This document shows positions 1 to 10,825 of a stretch of 54,912 bases of DNA, piece after piece (position 1 is the first letter of the stretch; each line of letters opens with the position of its first letter). A model generated the notes under the pieces. It saw only the letters and a list, made by a program, of their open reading frames with translations, was not told the DNA's origin and searched no databases. Both the position numbers and the translations under genes were made by a program. Source of the stretch: Rhizophagus sp. LPA8_4_AMF (Eukaryota > Glomeromycota > Glomeromycetes > Glomerales > Glomeraceae). The stretch is from contig JADRCO010000099.1 of the NCBI GenBank assembly GCA_021464525.1, forward strand, positions 1 to 54,912, written 5' to 3'.

Positions 1-245
1 GTATAAATATATTCTAATATAATTTCCATCCCCGCGGAATTAATCTTTGGAAAAGAAATTTGGTTATCATAACTTTCTTTCATCCCATTATAAAGTAGTC
101 TATCAAATACTTCGGACCTTGCTGCTAAAATTGCTCTACAACCATATAATTTCTTTTCATCTTCACATAAAATTTCTACGTCACTATACTTTGGATTATT
201 TATTAATAATCTTAAATCTTGTTCTAATGATAACCCTCTTGTCAT
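1..245 (-). CDS. BTB/POZ domain protein, N-terminal part (runs off the left edge)
   Basis: The minus strand opens with ATG at 245 and reads M-T-R-G, then a segment almost identical to the first 80 residues of the BTB-SPRY protein at 3380-4774, with the same LEQDL, NNPKYSDVEILCEDEKK and AARSEVFDRLLYNGMKES blocks. It is the first part of a BTB/POZ fold, a dimerisation and cullin-3 docking domain. The frame is still open at base 1, so the gene continues beyond the window. The rest (BACK-like region and SPRY) is expected from its paralogues but not seen. No lesion is visible in the 81 codons present. The upstream 17-base TGTACTATGTCGTACTA motif (320-336) is shared with two other BTB genes here, which suggests a live promoter. 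Whether the full gene is intact cannot be judged. Confidence 0.85.
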   Translation of the reverse strand, partial: MTRGLSLEQDLRLLINNPKYSDVEILCEDEKKLYGCRAILAARSEVFDRLLYNGMKESYDNQISFPKINSAGMEIILEYIY

Positions 246-319
246 TTTTTCAACTAATTTCAAGAAACCTTTTTTTTAGAAAAAGTAACACAATTCTATT
301 TATGAATATCTATATATTC

Positions 320-336
320 TGTACTATGTCGTACTA
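320..336 (-). promoter_or_regulatory. Shared upstream motif of BTB genes, copy 1
   Basis: A 17-base block, TGTACTATGTCGTACTA on the + strand, lies about 75 bases upstream of the BTB start at 245. Near-copies sit 90 bases upstream of the BTB start at 4774 and 63 bases upstream of the one at 48847. It contains two GTAC half-sites six bases apart. It may be a transcription-factor site or a core promoter element; shared ancestry of the duplicated promoters is an equally good explanation. Confidence 0.4.
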
Positions 337-594
337 AATCGAAAAAATGTTCGAGTACATCACATGTATTTTATCTGCGCCTTCATAATGATCCGATTAG
401 ATAAACATAATACTGGTCAAATATGTGAAATTTCGGTCACGTGTTCTCCAAACTTAATTCACAAAATTTGGCTGCGGAAAAACAAAAAGTTATACAACCC
501 AGTAATCAACCTACTCATATGGCGTTCGATTATTATAAAACAGATCATGCAGAGATTAAATAGTTAGATGTAACCGTTTGCATGGAATATCTGA

Positions 595-1359
595 TATACG
601 GTTACAAAAATTAAACGTTACGATCTTAAAAAGGATTCCGACTTCAGTTTTCAAAAACCGTATAGTAAATCCAGGGCAACTTTTTATAAAGAATATAAGA
701 ACATCTCTTTTGATGTAGTACGATCTCAACAACAAATAAATCATCAATGGAATCGAATATCTCGGATCACTTAAAAGAATCGAATATATCAATACTTTTA
801 AACCTACTTTACCTAATAATTCGATTACTGCGTAGGATAGTGATCGAATTATCATCAAAAAAATTCAACATTTACCTCAACAAATTTTTTCACGCACCTA
901 CATCAAGCTTTATCTTCAGAGCAAGAGCTGCAAAGAAACATATAAAGAATCACCGTTGTTTATTTTTGAAAGCAGCAAGATGAAAACAAGAACGTAAAAT
1001 TGCTCATGAAGCACGAATGAAAGAAGTCAAAGAACAAAAGGAAAACAATGCTGCACATCGTGAGGCAAAGCCCGCGAAGAAATGAACGCTATAAAGCTCG
1101 TCAAGCTAAAAGAGAAGAAAAAGAACGACAAGAACGTATCACACGAGAAGAACGACTTGAACGTATGAGAACAGGTAATCTACTTGCTCAACAGCGACGA
1201 TTAGCAGCTAAAGCAGAATCCTCAACATCAAAACTGACCGAACCTCTTGATAAGGAGAAAACAGTTTCACATGACTTACTACCGAAGGATGATGATCCTA
1301 CTCCCACCTCTTCCTCGATGGCTTCACCATCACCCTCTAAATCTCCTACTAAGTCCTAA
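595..1359 (+). pseudogene. Decayed gene for a Lys/Arg/Glu-rich coiled-coil protein
   Basis: Protein-like sequence continues on the + strand but changes frame and is interrupted by stops. One frame runs from 595 (KIKRYDLKKDSDF, then FYKEYKNISFDVV) to a TAA near 771. A second frame covers about 885-1082, with an in-frame TGA at 981-983 before KQERKIAHEARMKEVKEQKE. A third frame covers about 1081-1359 (KARQAKREEKERQERITREE, ending with a Ser/Pro-rich tail and stop at 1357-1359). The middle and C-terminal parts would form a long, highly charged helix. Further coding-like words continue to about 1650 in shifted frames (QRKNKHHKHKILDEP). I do not recognise the family; a transposon-encoded or repeated Glomeromycotina protein is possible. 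The ORF at 1048-1359 alone should not be called a gene, because its true upstream part is in another frame. Confidence 0.5.
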
Positions 1360-1659
1360 CCCTTTATTAACCCGATTAATTCCATCCTTTTCGCAGGTTA
1401 GCGACCACAATATCACGATACGAATTCAGATTAAACGAGAACGCTCGCGCTTTATTAAAATGAAAAGATACTTTCATTACATGCTCTCCACCGTTGAGTG
1501 AATAGGATGATTCTCCTCAGCGGAAGAATAAACATCATAAACACAAGATTCTAGATGAACCTCAACTGCAAGACGTACCGTCTGACTTACCGTCACCTAG
1601 AAATAGGACAATGTTTTCATTAAAGCCCATGCGTAATTTCACCTTTGACAGTATTTACA

Positions 1660-3379
1660 GGTGCATTTTTGATATAAAAATGAAAGAAAAATATTGGAGT
1701 GGTTGCTAATTATCGTGTCAAATTTTTCCAGGATTTTTATTTCTACTTCGAGGGGAACTGGTCATGCCTTAAATTCGTTCGTATGAATAAAAGGCAAGAC
1801 GACTTCCATATGGTGGGTTGGATATAACTTGTAAGAGTTTAGTTTAGACTGGTATTTGCAATACCTGTAACGACCAATTTTGTTATTTCTCTGTTCTTGC
1901 CTAAATTATCTAAATATGTGAGAAAAACGAATTGGTGCAACTTGCATCTAAAAAAAAGACTATAATTCTTTAATATTAAACGATTAATTAATCGATTAGT
2001 CAATCGGTCTTTAACCAGTTTTAGGAACTATATCTTTTATAGAGTAATAATTTTTTTTTGTCTTTAGAAGCAACAACTGTATTACGCAATTATAAAAGGA
2101 ACCATCTTTTTTCTTTTATAACAATTAAAAGAGAAATATTATATATATATATATTAAATCCACCATTAAACGTAAAAATAATACAAATCTTTAAAACACT
2201 AAATACATTTATTCTTATAAATAAATTACTGTACATTATAAAATATTGCAGTGAACTTTACGCGTAGCAAATAAATTTACAATTGCTATATATATAGAAT
2301 TATTCTTTTTTTTAAATTATATATTTTGTTCATAAATAAAATTTCTGCACATCATAGTATAATAACAGTTATTCCACAAAATAAATAAAGAATATAACAT
2401 AGTTCTACTTTATAATAAGATAACAATTCACTATCATAAAGTTCTTGTAAACGAAAATAATAGAATAATTTGCAACATTATATTGACTATAATTAATAAT
2501 TCTTCTCAAAGAATTTAAAAGTTGAATTGGTACAAAATCTAGGAGATCGAAAAATGAAGACATTAATGGTGTATGATTTTTGCCTGTATGAATATTTGAA
2601 TAATAATTCTTTGTAAAAAAAAAAATTCAAATTTCCTTCATTACATTATAAAATAGCCGGCCAAATATTGCTATAATTGCAAAAAAGAAAAAAGTTTTGA
2701 AGAAAATTATTTGTTAGAACAAGATCTGAGATTTCTAATAAATGTACTATGGTATATAAAATTTTACGATGAAGATTATTAATGACTTACATATATCACA
2801 CAAGTTTAGATCTTCATGAGAAAAAAGAAATATCTTTAGCTGCACATTCACAATTATTTGTTGGAAATAATTATTTAACAACCCAAACCCGCATTTGCGC
2901 CCAAATAATGCGCATTGTTCAACTGGGTGAAACATCCTTCATTAATTTCTTGCATGATATAAACAATAGATCTTAATTTTCTTATACAATATGACTAAAA
3001 AGGTATATTTTAAGACGGTCTTCTCTTTCAAGAAAACACGATCGTAACGAAGTGTAAGTTCTTAGATTCTTGTAACCATTCATATTGATCTTTCGAAAGC
3101 GATTTTTTTTATAATAAAATGATAGTACCGATACATTTACTATATTTATTATATTTATTGAATATTCTGAATAAGCTTACTTTTTTACCGACTATTACAT
3201 TACTCAATAGAAAATGATGTTCTATACAATTCTTTCTATATCTTGTAATAGTAGTAGATTAAATAAATTTGATGTTATGAGAATATAAAAAATTTTATTT
3301 TTCTTGCTTAATAATTTAATTGGTATGCATACTATAATTCAATGATATAATTTCAAAAAAAAAAATTTGTACTAACATT
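1660..3379. other. AT-rich intergenic stretch without a recognisable intact gene
   Basis: No open frame here has coding character beyond short AT-driven runs. Long A and T runs and TATATA tracts are common (for example 2128-2150). The only protein-like signal is a faint BTB relic at about 2705-2782, listed separately. I see no RNA gene. Confidence 0.5.
2705..2782 (+). pseudogene. Possible relic of a BTB N-terminus, opposite strand to the other copies
   Basis: The + strand reads NYLLEQDLRFLIN, followed by WYIKFYDEDY and a TAA at 2780-2782. This parallels the first residues of the BTB proteins in the window (GYSLEQDLRLLINNPKY... CEDE). A little further on, in another frame, EKKEISLAAHSQLF faintly recalls the DEKKLYGCRAILAARSEVF block. 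No start codon or intact domain remains. The match is short and could be chance, but six or seven consecutive matching residues at the right position make a very old, inverted duplicate plausible. Confidence 0.3.
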
Positions 3380-4774
3380 CTAATTTTTTTGATGAGGTTG
3401 AATTCGAAAACGTCCAGGATGACACAATGATACTACTGGATAAAGTTTTGATGGTAAATTATTCCAAGCTGATACTTCTGAATATTTTGTACCATTGACT
3501 GTAAAAGCGCAAGTTCTTTTATTCATATCTAAATGGACTGTAACTGTTGAGCCATCACTAAATGAAGGACCGTAGGTTACTCTTTTATTAGAATTATAAC
3601 ACCCACCACCGTTACCCAATACCCATCCAGTAGATTGACTTCCTGCAAAGGTATCATAATCGAAATTTTTTGACGCACATACTCCAACCCAAGCATTACC
3701 ACAAACTTTCTCAATAATCACATCCCACTCAAAAATGCCATTACGTTCTAATGCTATTTTGGCTCTAACATTTTGGTGACCACAACCATTTGGTGCATGC
3801 ACAATTTTTCCGTTATTTCCAATGATAAGTTTTGATCCACATGCTTTCTCATCCCAAACATAACCGGATAGATTAATAGGTTTTCCACGAATATCACATG
3901 AATCTAAATTACTTAATAGTGCTACATGTCGATAAACGTTAAAAATTATTTCATTTGAAATAATTTCCAGTGGCTCAATAAAATCTGCTAATATCCGAGT
4001 TTTAATTCTTCTAAAATCAATAAATTTAATCAAAGGTTCCAATTCTTTAGCTACTTTTTGCCGATTTGGAATAATTTTATTTTCTATTTTGATGAAATTC
4101 TCTATTCGTTCTAAGGTTGGTAGCCGTTCCATGAGAGCTCTACTAGTATCATCAGAGACTTGTTTTGCTGCTAGAATTGCACTATATCGAAAAACTTCAT
4201 ACTCCCGAGTTGCAAAAGGCAATTCTTTTTCATGAGTATAAGATAAAAGATATTTAAGGCCAGTAATAGACAATCGACCAAATTCAATATTATTTAATGG
4301 CATAATTGCTACTATTTCAACCAATAAATTAAGAAAAATATCATCTTCTGCTAGTGAATTTTTTTCTGAAATTTTAGATAGTAATTCCGGTGAATAATTA
4401 TTTGCGAAATTAGTATTCTTAACTGATTTTGTAATATAATCCTGAAGGTCTGATAATTGAAAATAATCCGCAGCGTAAGAAGCTTCAATTATATTATCTT
4501 TTGTTAAAGATTCTTCTTTAACTAAACCTGTATAAATATATTCTAATATAATTTCCATCCCGGCAGAATTAATCTTTGGAAAAGAAATTTGGTTATCATA
4601 ACTTTCTTTCATTCCATTATAAAGTAGTCTATCAAATACTTCGGACCTTGCTGCTAAAATTGCTCTACAACCATATAATTTCTTTTCATCCTCGCATAAA
4701 ATTTCTACGTCGCTATACTTTGGATTATTTATTAATAATTTTAAATCTTGTTCTAGTGAATATCCTTTTGTCAT
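3380..4774 (-). CDS. BTB/POZ-BACK-SPRY domain protein (464 aa)
   Basis: This single-exon gene encodes a probable substrate adaptor for a cullin-3 ubiquitin ligase acting in cytoplasm or nucleus. Residues about 10-115 form a BTB fold (YSDVEILCEDEKKLYGCR, AARSEVFDRLLYNG, MEIILEYIYTG). Residues about 120-260 are helical and BACK-like. Residues about 305-456 match a SPRY/B30.2 domain: FEWDVIIEK, WVGVCASKNF, GWVLGNGG, VTVHLDMNKRTCAFTVNG and LYPVVSL. No signal peptide or membrane segment is visible. The ATG at 4774 gives the same M-T-K/R-G-Y-S-L-E start as the paralogues. It is the most divergent intact member in the window and stands about 38 kb from the main array at 43-55 kb. Role and partner are inferred from domain families; the target bound by SPRY is unknown. 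The shared GTAC motif lies 90 bases upstream. Confidence 0.9.
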   Translation of the reverse strand: MTKGYSLEQDLKLLINNPKYSDVEILCEDEKKLYGCRAILAARSEVFDRLLYNGMKESYDNQISFPKINSAGMEIILEYIYTGLVKEESLTKDNIIEASYAADYFQLSDLQDYITKSVKNTNFANNYSPELLSKISEKNSLAEDDIFLNLLVEIVAIMPLNNIEFGRLSITGLKYLLSYTHEKELPFATREYEVFRYSAILAAKQVSDDTSRALMERLPTLERIENFIKIENKIIPNRQKVAKELEPLIKFIDFRRIKTRILADFIEPLEIISNEIIFNVYRHVALLSNLDSCDIRGKPINLSGYVWDEKACGSKLIIGNNGKIVHAPNGCGHQNVRAKIALERNGIFEWDVIIEKVCGNAWVGVCASKNFDYDTFAGSQSTGWVLGNGGGCYNSNKRVTYGPSFSDGSTVTVHLDMNKRTCAFTVNGTKYSEVSAWNNLPSKLYPVVSLCHPGRFRIQPHQKN

Positions 4775-6514
4775 TTTAAAGAGTATTTTTATATTTTCTA
4801 AAAAAAAAAAAGAAAATTTAAAAATGGCCCTATTTTTGGATTAAATCACATACTTATATATGTTGTATTATGTTGTACTAAAATATTGTGTAAATCCATC
4901 GAAATATTTGTTGCGCCTTTGTCATTGATTTATGAACGGTCGGGTTATAAAGACTTCAAATTGTAACGGAGTAGTAAATCACTGATTCAAAAGTTTAAAT
5001 TTTATCAACTATCAACATTTGAGTTGAGCCTTATCCTTTCAGTTCGTTAAGTAAAATTATTTTGAGAATTCACATGCAACGAAAAAAAAATTTCGGTTCA
5101 CTTAGCTCATGTTTTATGACACTAATTAGAAAAACATAAACTTTTTTTTGTCTATTTTATAATGAAATTTTTTATCTTTAGCAATGTTAATTTGATTACG
5201 GGATTATGAACGAACCACAACGAAATATCTCTTTTTATATATATTAAAAAAGTATATATTACAATTCATTTAACTGTAAAATTATTCGTGAGATTATATT
5301 TATTAAGAACAAGGTTTAAGTGTAAAATTTATACGCATGATACGCAAGGAATAAAATTTTTAAAAAATAATTCTTTAATTTAATAGTGACAATAAATAAT
5401 TTTTCTAAACAAACACTCATAATAGATATTGTCAATAAAATAAACTCATAAAGCTTATCGTCGTATAAACTTATAAATCTAAAGAATCATCAATTTTTTA
5501 AACTAATATTATATATATAAAAACTTACTGTACTATGTACACATGCTCCAAAATTTCAACGCTCCCAGCGGTCCTATATCATTACACAACTTTGCAATAT
5601 TGAGTTTTTGGTCTACATGCTGATTCGTCCAAAAAAAATCAGGAAATTTTATAGAATGGAAATATTTTATAAATAGTTAATATGATATAATTTGCATAAT
5701 ATTTTCCGTATCCTGAAATTCTTTTCCAAAGTATTTTAACAATTCTCCGCATGAAAATGAAAATCATCTGCAACATAAAAAATCTTTACTATATTAGAAT
5801 TAGTTAAAAGGTCCCCGTCCTGGAACCGAATAAGGTTAACCAAATTGATTATGTAGATCAATACGACATTTTCGAAAATGTCATTTATGTAATAAGTAGT
5901 GCAAGTTGAGCAAAGCATGTGATTTACCTAAACCATTTTCATTGTCAGATTGACAATTTACGAACAGGAATGAGAAATGGTTTAGTACATCAGGGGTAAA
6001 AAGACAATGTTCTCTTTAAGAAATTCCGACTTTCTAATGTATGAATTTTTTAGATAAATGAATTAATCAACCAAGAAAGATATTCGTGCGTGGAATGGTG
6101 GAATGACAGGTCATTTGTATTCCATAAATATTTACTAATGATAAAATGTATATGATCATGCTAATATCGTCATTGTTCCACTACATCATAATCTTTACTT
6201 ATTCCGGGATCCTAATACTTATTAGTTAAATTCTTTTTTGTAAAATTAATAAGTTAAAAACGGTTATTTATCACGGGATGTTCAATATTAATGTAGTGTC
6301 TAAAATTTATTAGGAAATGCACCGGAATAAAAATTATCCATATTAGGGAGATCAACAAGTTTCCGAATTTTTAAACAATTTTTGGACTAAGGTGATATCC
6401 GTCACACCATGATCATTTCAATATTAGTACGGATTTCACATCCTGCATTTTGGATTTGACCCTTATGGAAAAAAATAAGGCTGATATTTTTTTTTCTCTC
6501 CCTTTCTTTTCCCA
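4775..6514. other. Intergenic region between divergent BTB-SPRY and F-box genes
   Basis: This 1.7-kb stretch carries the promoters of both flanking genes, which point outwards. A-rich tracts precede the BTB start and a T-rich/CT-rich tract (about 6487-6513) directly precedes the F-box start. Apart from the GTAC motif at 4864-4880 I see no gene, RNA or repeat with clear boundaries. Confidence 0.5.
4864..4880 (-). promoter_or_regulatory. Shared upstream motif of BTB genes, copy 2
   Basis: TGTATTATGTTGTACTA (+ strand), 90 bases upstream of the BTB-SPRY start at 4774. It differs from copy 1 at two positions. Confidence 0.4.
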
Positions 6515-8158
6515 ATGGCATGTTCAAAAATATTTTCAGGAAATTTACCTGAATTATTAAATGAAATTATACAATATTTTCGTAACGATTTTTCAACATT
6601 ACATTCATGTATTTTAGTTAATAGATTATGGTGTTGTTTAGCTATTCCATTATTATGGGAGGATCCATTCTCTAACCCTACAGCAAATTATCATTTCATT
6701 AAAAATTTCTTATATAATTTAAATGATAATGATAAAACAAAATTAATTGAATATGAAATTAATATTGATTTAATACCAACAAACACATTATTTAATTATC
6801 CTAATTATATTAAATGTTTAAATACACGGAAAATTTTTCATTTTATTGAAAAATGGATTGATTTTATTAAATTAGGAACAACTTTAAATTCTGATAAGAT
6901 AAAGGAGATATCAAAAATAATTTATAATTCCATATTAAAAAATGAAAATAATATTAATTTACGTACATTTGAAATTATAATAATTAGAGATCATGATTAT
7001 TTTAATGATATATTGGAATTAATATTACAAAATCAGAATTTAATTCTTAATATTAAAAATATAAAAATTTCATTTAATGGAATTATTAAAACATCAAATA
7101 TATTTTATGATTTTTTAAAATTTTTATATAATAATTGTAAAACAATTTCTATACTTTATTTTCACCATAAGATGGATTATGATGATTTATTAATCATAAA
7201 ATATTGTTCTGAATTAATCATTTCACAACAAAATCTTGAAAAAATGTTATTTGGATTTCATATTTATAATTCAATATTTTTATCATTAAAAAATTCAAAT
7301 TGTTCAAATACTTTAAAAACTATTATATTTTATAATATAAATTTTAAGAATATACCAAATTTTAAGCAAGTAATTGAACAATTAAATGTTTTAAAATCTA
7401 TTCATATAATTTATTGTTTTTCTTTAAATTATGATTTTATTCAACAAATTATTAATATTAACAAACCATTTAAATTAACTTCATTATTTATGAAAGAAAA
7501 ATTTCAAATTGATAATTTTCAAACTTTATTACAAATTTCTGGTGATTATTTAGAAAATATTAGTTTATTAACTAGTAATAAATTTAAACATCAATTACTT
7601 GAAATTATTTTAAAATATTGTAAAAATATCAAATTTTTTGATTTACCAGGTTTTGATTGTCAAAATATTTATTTATCAATGGATTTAATTAAAAAATTTA
7701 ATCATCATCTTAATTATATTATAATTGATTTTGATAGACTTCATATTCTTAATCATTCAAATGATGATATTATTAATCTTAGTTCAATTATATTAAATGA
7801 GTTAGGTCATATTTTACCTTTAAAATTGGATTATTTAGATTTATCTCTTTCAATTGATGAAAATATTTTTGAAATATTTTTAAAAAATTCTCAAAATACT
7901 TTTATTAAGAAATTATTGATTAATAATAAAATTCAGACAGGAAATGAGAAAATTTTATCTTTTATAAAAGATTATATTATGAAAAAGAAAAAAATTGATT
8001 ATTTTGCTTTTAGAATGGAAGATGATTCAATAGAAAAATCTAAAGATTTATTTTCTATGAAGGATGAAGTTAAGATATTTGAATCTTATAATATTAAGGT
8101 TCAAAATTATGGTGATTTAAAGATTCAACATTATAGTTATATAGAAGAAATGTATTAG
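6515..8158 (+). CDS. F-box protein with leucine-rich C-terminal region (547 aa)
   Basis: An intronless gene for a probable SCF ubiquitin-ligase adaptor. The N-terminus (residues about 8-50) is an F-box of the kind common in Glomeromycotina: LPELLNEIIQYFRND, then LHSCILVNRLWCCLAIPLLW. F-boxes dock to SKP1. The remaining 480 residues are rich in Leu, Ile and Asn with irregular spacing (KSIHIIYCFSLNYDFI, LLEIILKYCKNIKFFDLPGF), consistent with degenerate leucine-rich repeats that bind a target. No transmembrane segment stands out. Translation starts at the first ATG (MACSKIF), just after a pyrimidine-rich run. Base composition is extremely AT-rich at third positions, like the two other F-box genes at 37-42 kb, which share the plan but little sequence. 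It lies 290 bases upstream of the dehydrogenase array in the same direction. The substrate is unknown. Confidence 0.9.
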   Translation: MACSKIFSGNLPELLNEIIQYFRNDFSTLHSCILVNRLWCCLAIPLLWEDPFSNPTANYHFIKNFLYNLNDNDKTKLIEYEINIDLIPTNTLFNYPNYIKCLNTRKIFHFIEKWIDFIKLGTTLNSDKIKEISKIIYNSILKNENNINLRTFEIIIIRDHDYFNDILELILQNQNLILNIKNIKISFNGIIKTSNIFYDFLKFLYNNCKTISILYFHHKMDYDDLLIIKYCSELIISQQNLEKMLFGFHIYNSIFLSLKNSNCSNTLKTIIFYNINFKNIPNFKQVIEQLNVLKSIHIIYCFSLNYDFIQQIININKPFKLTSLFMKEKFQIDNFQTLLQISGDYLENISLLTSNKFKHQLLEIILKYCKNIKFFDLPGFDCQNIYLSMDLIKKFNHHLNYIIIDFDRLHILNHSNDDIINLSSIILNELGHILPLKLDYLDLSLSIDENIFEIFLKNSQNTFIKKLLINNKIQTGNEKILSFIKDYIMKKKKIDYFAFRMEDDSIEKSKDLFSMKDEVKIFESYNIKVQNYGDLKIQHYSYIEEMY

Positions 8159-8448
8159 TTTATTATTTAAGTTAGATTTTTAAAGTTAGATATGAAAAAA
8201 AAAAATCTTTTTTTTTTTATTTTGTATAAATAAATTATTCCAAAAAAAAAAAAAAATTTTTATTATATATTTATTATACGTCTAAAACATCTTCCTTTGT
8301 ACACCAAAAAAAAATAAAATAAAATCGATTTCTAAACTCAATTCATATAATGATTAATTTGTACGGTTTTGTCAATGATCGGCATAGTAAATAATATTTA
8401 ATAGCCGATTATTTTGCGTCCGACATTTTTTTATTCTGCAAATCAATC

Positions 8449-9786
8449 ATGCAAATTAAGGGGAATACATTTATTGTCACTGGAGGGTAAATATTATTGT
8501 AATTATTTGGACTTTATAATTACTAAAAAAAATATACTGTTTTTAAATTGAATTTTTTTTTTAGAGGAAGTGGATTAGGATTATCGACAGCTAAAGAATT
8601 ATTAAGATTAGGAGCAAATGTGGTGGTAAATATTATATATAAAATGGATTTTTTTTTTTTTATTTTTTTTAAAAAAAAAATTTTTTCGATAGGTAATCGA
8701 TTTGAAAAATGACGGAAAATCATTTTTTAAGGGTCAAGAAAAAAATGTTTTATTTGTTCAAGCGAACGTAACATCTGAAGTATGTATTAAAATATTTTTT
8801 TCCGATTTTTTAATATATACATACGCATATATGTTTTTTTTTGTTAAAATTTACCGACAAAAGAATTGAACCGATTTATTTTGTTTTCAGGAAGAAATAT
8901 CCAAGGCTATTCAACAAGCTATTGAAAAATTTGGGGAAAATATTCGTGGAGTCGTAAATTGTGGTGGTGTATTTATAGTAGGAAAGGTATGTTTTTACAT
9001 TCAGTTATTTGTGTTATTTGTCATGAAATTTAAATTGAAATTATTTTTAATCGAACAATAATAGATCGTTGGTTCAAATGGGAAGCCATTGGATTTAGAT
9101 ACATTTAAATTTGGTATTAACGTTAATCTGGTAAATATGAATTTTTTAATCAAATAATTAAATAAAAATAATTCACACGCGCATATTATATTTTAGGTCG
9201 GAACTTTTAACGTATGTAGGCTGGTAGCCGCGCAAATGGTTAAACAAAAACCATTAGAAGAAGGTAATATATCTTTTATTTATAAAATATTTCAACCAAT
9301 ACATGACTAATATATATTATGATTAATATTTCACTTAGGAGAAAGAGGTGTAATAATAAATATATCATCAATCGCTTATCAAGATGGTCAAGTAGGACAA
9401 GTTACTTATTCTGCAACTAAAGGTGGTGTGGCTTCAATGACCTTACCTATGACGAGAGATTTATCTAGGTTTGGTATTAGAGTTGTTGCTGTTGCTCCCG
9501 GATTATTTGGTATTTATAATATTACGTATTATTTTATTTAATATTTAAATGTTTAATATTGATTAAAATAATATTTATCATTTTGAAATTTTTAGAAACT
9601 CCAATGGCATCAACAACTTCAAATGAAAGAGTATACCAGAAATTGTTAAGTCAAATTGAGTACCCTGGTAGATTTGGTAAATCAGATGGTGAATTTAATA
9701 AGCTAGTTGTTCATTTAATTGAGAATACTTATATGAATGGTGAAATCATCAGAATTGATGCTGGTACTAAATTAGGAAAATTATAA
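8449..9786 (+). CDS. Short-chain dehydrogenase, HSD17B10-like, tandem copy 1 (258 aa, 8 exons)
   Basis: Exons: 8449-8486, 8565-8625, 8693-8779, 8891-8986, 9065-9130, 9197-9263, 9339-9509, 9596-9786. All introns are GT-AG and the frame closes (777 bases). The product resembles 3-hydroxyacyl-CoA dehydrogenase type 2 (17-beta-HSD10), an NAD(H) enzyme that oxidises 3-hydroxyacyl-CoAs or hydroxysteroids. It shows the Rossmann glycine motif TGGGSGLG, Asp at the end of beta-2 (VIDLK, NAD preference), the NISS serine, the catalytic YSATK (Y-x-x-x-K), and the family-typical [24 protein letters not shown] and NGEIIRID near the C-terminus. The usual NxAG motif is NCGG. The C-terminus is GKL, a weak variant of a peroxisomal PTS1. 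The length matches the family (about 260). There is no N-terminal targeting extension. The substrate is not decidable from sequence. Confidence 0.93.
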
Positions 9787-10295
9787 ATTTTATTTATTAA
9801 ATTATTTTTATTTATTATCTATATATTATTTTTATTAAATTTCAATATATACTTTCTTACAGTATCAATTTTATTGATTTTGTACTTGATAAATTATAAA
9901 TATATGTATCCAAACAAATTATACATTCTAATATCGTAAAAGCACGAAAAAAATGCGCCACCCATAAAATAAAAATTAAAGTAAAAAAAAAAATGATGTA
10001 TCCCACAAAAAAATTTAGAGATGTTAGACTAACGGGAAGTGATGATGCATTTGAAATATTGGAAAGGATTGGAATTGGAAGGATTGGAAAGTCCAATTCC
10101 AAAACAACCCTAGCATCACTATGAAAATGGTAGCAACTACCCCAAGAACACCACCAAAAATTTTCGTAATATGACTTTGTACTTCTAATATAAAATAGTA
10201 GATATAATAATATTTTTCACAGTACTCCCTTCTCACCACCTTGAAATATATATTATTCTGTTTATTATATTTATTATATTCTATTTCTTAATTTT
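9787..10295 (+). repeat. Downstream part of the dehydrogenase tandem unit (unit 1)
   Basis: The 300-500 bases after each dehydrogenase copy are homologous between units: the 3' trailer (TATATACTTTCTTACAGTA), a TTTGTACTTG block, and TAATATCGTAAAAGCACGAAAAA followed by GCGCC. Counterparts begin at 15655, 18631 and 21548. The duplicated unit is therefore larger than the gene. The short open frames here (9857-10239, minus) are not conserved in the other units. Confidence 0.6.
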
Positions 10296-10825
10296 ACACA
10301 GGCAATCGCGATTAAATCGGATCTTCGATAAACCGGATTTGGTATTATTTCGGATTTTTCTCCCGGAACCAAATCTGTCATATTAAAACAATCGTGATAT
10401 ACCGGATTTTATTAGTAAAGTCGCGATATTTCATAAATCGGATTTGATTCTATATCAGTTATATCAAAAAAATCTTGGTATATCGAATTTTTCCGAATTT
10501 GGCGTTAATGTATCCTTTTTTTAGCATACCTTTATATTATTTTAATTTTAAAAAAAATGCTTAATTCCAGCCGAAATGGTTAATTTGGCCAGAATTAAAA
10601 TTAATCATTTTATACCGAAATTCTTTACAAATATTGTATTACAAATTTACCATTCTTTTTTTTTATTTTAATCTTTTAATCAAAGTTTGGGGATAGCTTT
10701 ATTTTTCTTTATATTTTGATACACCGGATCCCGGTATAAGAAGATTTTTTGAATATATCGGATATCTTGATATATCGGATATTTCTTTGGAACAAACCAA
10801 TCCGATTTATCGCGATCGCCTGTGT
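10296..10825. mobile_element. Non-autonomous inverted-repeat element with CACAGGC ends (530 bases)
   Basis: The ends are inverted copies of each other: ACACAGGCAATCGCGAT at the left, and the right end reversed reads ACACAGGCGATCGCGAT, with homology continuing into AAATCGGAT. The inside is full of short CGGAT/ATATCG words in both orientations and has no coding frame. Flanks are AT-rich and a clean target duplication is not visible. It looks like a MITE or foldback element inserted between dehydrogenase units 1 and 2. Confidence 0.7.

Noticed and set aside
9857-10239. Two overlapping minus-strand ORFs after dehydrogenase copy 1
   Set aside because: The homologous DNA in units 2, 3 and 4 does not keep the frames, and the composition is that of spacer DNA.
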